Shown piece after piece: positions 61,793 through 64,000 of a DNA stretch of 64,000 nucleotides; position 1 is the stretch's first letter; every line of letters begins with the position of its first letter. The notes beneath the pieces were generated by a model, which was given only the letters and a program-made list of their open reading frames with translations, was not told the DNA's origin and made no database searches. The translations under genes and the position numbers were made by a program. Origin of the DNA: Chloroflexota bacterium (GTDB lineage Bacteria > Chloroflexota > Anaerolineae > Anaerolineales > Villigracilaceae); the NCBI GenBank assembly GCA_013388685.1, contig JACAET010000045.1, positions 1-64,000 of the forward strand. The letters are read 5' to 3'.

Positions 61793-64000
61793 TTACGGTT
61801 GCAGACACGGCGGAATGGAATCGCTCAAGCCGTCCGGGTTTTGCGTTGCGCCGTTCTCGTCGTAGATCTTCACGAACCGGATTTCGGGGAATTGTTTAAG
61901 GGTAAGGGTCAACAGATTGGCGATGGTGTAGGTTTGACCGGCGCGGTCGCATGTCCCTTCGAGGTGGAGACGGGCAATTCCATCGCGGATTTCGATTCTG
62001 TCGTAACCGGTGAAGCCGTTATAGAGCGCGACCCAGCCGTATTGGAATCGCTCCTGCGAACCGGGACCCTTGAAGTATTGATCCAGCGCCGCCCCCACCG
62101 GATTGTTCGAAGGCGCCCAGCGGATGCCCTTCCGTTCAAAGGGAGGCAGGTTGTTATCGTAACGGTATTTGCTCACAAAGTACACGTTGATCTGTTTATA
62201 TAAGGGCGTTGCGGTGGGTTTGGGGGTGCGGGTGGAGGTGGGCGTGCGCGAAGGAGTGAACGTGAGCGTGGGCGTGCGCGTGGGCGACGGCGTGCGGGTC
62301 GGCGTCTGTGTGCGGGATGGCGTGGGCGTGGGGATTTTGTAATCGTACAGGCAGGAGGGTTCGGAATCGGACAATCCGGCGGGCGATTGGGTAACGCCGT
62401 TCTCGTCGTAGACCTTGACGAATTGCACTTCAGGGAATTGTTTGAGATTCAAGTTAATAAGGTCGGCGATGTTGAAATCCCTGCCTTCGGAGGTGCAAAC
62501 GCCTTTGAGGTAAACGTGGGCAACGCCGCCGCGCAATTCGAATTGACTGTAGCCTGTGAACCCGTTATACACCCCGATCCAGCCATAGGAATAGAGTTCG
62601 GTCGCGCCGGGACCTTTGAAGTACGCGTCCAACACCGAGGTGTACTTTGCGTTGGAGCGCACATACCGCGACCCTGCCCGTTCGATGGGCGGCAGGTTCG
62701 CGGTATACCGCGCGCGGCTGGCAAAATAGAGTTTCACCAGATAGTAGTCCGGCGTGACGGTGGGGCGACGTGTGCTGGTGGCAGTTCGTGTCGGCGTGAC
62801 AGAGGGGGTACGCGTGGAGGTTGGGGTATTGCTCGGTGTGCGGGTGGCAGTGGGAGTACGGGTAATCGTCGGCGTGCGCGTGGGCGACGGCGTGGGGGTG
62901 ACGGTTGGAGTCAATGTGTGCGTGGAGGTGCGCGTGACGGTCGGCGTACGCGTGATCGTCGGGGTCGAGGTCTTGGTGGCGGTGGAGGTGACGGTGGGGG
63001 TTGCCGAAGGCGTTACCGTTACCGGTACGGGGGGCGTCGGGGGTATATCCGCTTGAAGGACGAACCGGACGGCATCCGCGCCGAGGAAGAGGTTGGCGGC
63101 GTTGGACGGTTCGTCCTGGGTCTGATTCGAGAGTTCGACATATTCGCCTCCCGCGCCCGTGAAGTTGTATTTGCCCGCATACACCCAGCCATCGGTGACG
63201 TAGTACACGTTCGGGAAAACCGCCTGGTTGAGGACGATCTGGTCGCTTTTGCCCGCGTGGCGGATGGTGTAGACCGCGCCTTCGCTGGTGGCGCGGATGG
63301 CAGGGATGCGGATATAAACCGCATAAAGCCCGTTTGGAACGCCTTGAGGGAACGCCCAGCGTCCCGAACAGGTCGCCGAAGCCGTGCGCGGCGTGACGTA
63401 ACTCATGCTCCCGTTCTGCGCGCTCCCCGCGCTGGTCTGCGCCCAACAACCGTCGGGGGTTTCGTCGAATTCGAGTGAACCGTCGTCCACGATGATGCCG
63501 CCGGAGGGGCGGGGCGGAAAATCGAGGGGATCGCCGGAGGGGTAGATTGGAGCGCCATAGTAGGCGAGGGCAGGGAAGGCAACCCAGAGCGACTCTTTCT
63601 GCTGGGGCGCCCAGGGGCTGAAGCCGCTGCCCTTCCAGCCGTAGGGGTCCACCGATTTGCCGGCGGGGTCGCGGACGAGGAAGTGCAGGTGCGGACCAGA
63701 GGAGTTGCCGGTGGTTCCGCTGATGCCCAACACTTCGCCATGCGGGATGAAGGTGCAGCCGGGCGTGGAACATGCCTGCACTGCGACGGAACTCATGTGT
63801 CCATAGTAGGTGTTGTAGCCGTTGGGGTGGCGCAGGCGGACGTACATGCCGAGGTTGATTTTGTGGTTTTGCGGGTCCCACCAGCCGGCATAGACGACCT
63901 GGTTCGCGTCGGCGGCGGCATAGACGGGGCGGTAGGAGATGCCGTAGTCCACGCCGTCGTGACCGTCGTAATAGACCCAGTCGCCGAGGCTGTAGGACCA
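61793..64000 (-). CDS. M23 peptidase with golvesin-like and two GerMN-like domains, partial at right edge
   Basis: The frame is open to the window edge, giving 735 residues of the C-terminal part; the N-terminus is missing. The M23 zinc motifs are intact: HDGVDYGIS (HxxxD, at 63950-63964) and GPHLHFLV. LRHPNGYNTYYGHMSS lies between them. A golvesin/Xly-type beta domain follows (YVTDGWVYAGKYNFTGAGGE), then a long Thr/Pro/Ser/Arg linker. Two homologous GerMN-like domains of about 120 residues follow, each opening with a YF[AV]S..RY..NLPP.ER motif, split by a second Thr/Pro linker. It should hydrolyse peptidoglycan cross-links outside the membrane, with accessory domains binding the wall or other glycans. 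Confidence 0.88.
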   Translation of the reverse strand, partial: WSYSLGDWVYYDGHDGVDYGISYRPVYAAADANQVVYAGWWDPQNHKINLGMYVRLRHPNGYNTYYGHMSSVAVQACSTPGCTFIPHGEVLGISGTTGNSSGPHLHFLVRDPAGKSVDPYGWKGSGFSPWAPQQKESLWVAFPALAYYGAPIYPSGDPLDFPPRPSGGIIVDDGSLEFDETPDGCWAQTSAGSAQNGSMSYVTPRTASATCSGRWAFPQGVPNGLYAVYIRIPAIRATSEGAVYTIRHAGKSDQIVLNQAVFPNVYYVTDGWVYAGKYNFTGAGGEYVELSNQTQDEPSNAANLFLGADAVRFVLQADIPPTPPVPVTVTPSATPTVTSTATKTSTPTITRTPTVTRTSTHTLTPTVTPTPSPTRTPTITRTPTATRTPSNTPTSTRTPSVTPTRTATSTRRPTVTPDYYLVKLYFASRARYTANLPPIERAGSRYVRSNAKYTSVLDAYFKGPGATELYSYGWIGVYNGFTGYSQFELRGGVAHVYLKGVCTSEGRDFNIADLINLNLKQFPEVQFVKVYDENGVTQSPAGLSDSEPSCLYDYKIPTPTPSRTQTPTRTPSPTRTPTLTFTPSRTPTSTRTPKPTATPLYKQINVYFVSKYRYDNNLPPFERKGIRWAPSNNPVGAALDQYFKGPGSQERFQYGWVALYNGFTGYDRIEIRDGIARLHLEGTCDRAGQTYTIANLLTLTLKQFPEIRFVKIYDENGATQNPDGLSDSIPPCLQP

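Overview
The window looks like chromosome of a Chloroflexota bacterium, most likely an Anaerolineae-type organism. This is inferred from gene content and style: moderately high GC, many Thr/Pro-linker lipoproteins, LCP and LysM cell-surface proteins, very large multi-GAF sensor kinases, and near-consensus TATAAT boxes just upstream of start codons. No rRNA, tRNA, CRISPR array or intact transposase was seen.

Layout. (1) 1-3.2 kb, minus strand: the N-terminal part of a formylglycine-generating-enzyme-like lipoprotein, then a two-gene membrane operon (a 12-helix haem-copper-oxidase-like protein and a small membrane partner) behind twin CRP-like operators. (2) 3.2-11.3 kb: a GAF/HD-GYP c-di-GMP phosphodiesterase, lysA, an FtsB/DivIC-like protein, methylmalonyl-CoA epimerase, tilS and a tyrosine recombinase that has lost its catalytic residues. 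(3) 11.4-16.0 kb, minus: a coupled operon of a histidine-kinase-like protein lacking the phospho-acceptor His, a LysM protein and an LCP protein. (4) 16.1-23.9 kb: TPR protein, lipoprotein, mtaB, folD, a Ser/Thr kinase with a beta-propeller, and a lipoprotein. (5) 24.0-39.0 kb, minus: a 15-kb glycan locus with nonulosonic (sialic-type) acid genes (NeuB, a NeuA-KdsC fusion, SDR, Gfo/Idh/MocA), PAPS synthesis (fused ATP sulfurylase/APS kinase), two sulfotransferases, two GT-C-type membrane proteins and a capsule-type glycosyltransferase. An AT-richer type II restriction-modification pair sits inside it. (6) 39.4-47.9 kb: a BMP-like lipoprotein, a secreted subtilase behind a c-di-GMP-I riboswitch and terminator, an M23 peptidase gene broken by one in-frame TGA, a catalytic-residue-less SDR coupled to a DinB-like gene, PAP2 phosphatase, a nucleotidyltransferase with a basic tail, and a quinate-dehydrogenase-like protein. 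(7) 48.0-59.4 kb, minus: three giant paralogous sensor kinases in tandem with no response regulator. (8) 59.7-64.0 kb: an SH3-type lipoprotein, a BNR-repeat beta-propeller, and a large M23 peptidase running off the right edge.

How parts connect: the glycan locus can supply both the CMP-activated acid and the sulfate donor for a sulfated, nonulosonate-bearing surface polymer. The HD-GYP enzyme and the riboswitch-controlled protease suggest that c-di-GMP governs part of the secreted or surface programme. Many intergenic gaps carry small palindromic repeats; two are flanked by 9-bp direct repeats, which suggests MITE-like mobility.
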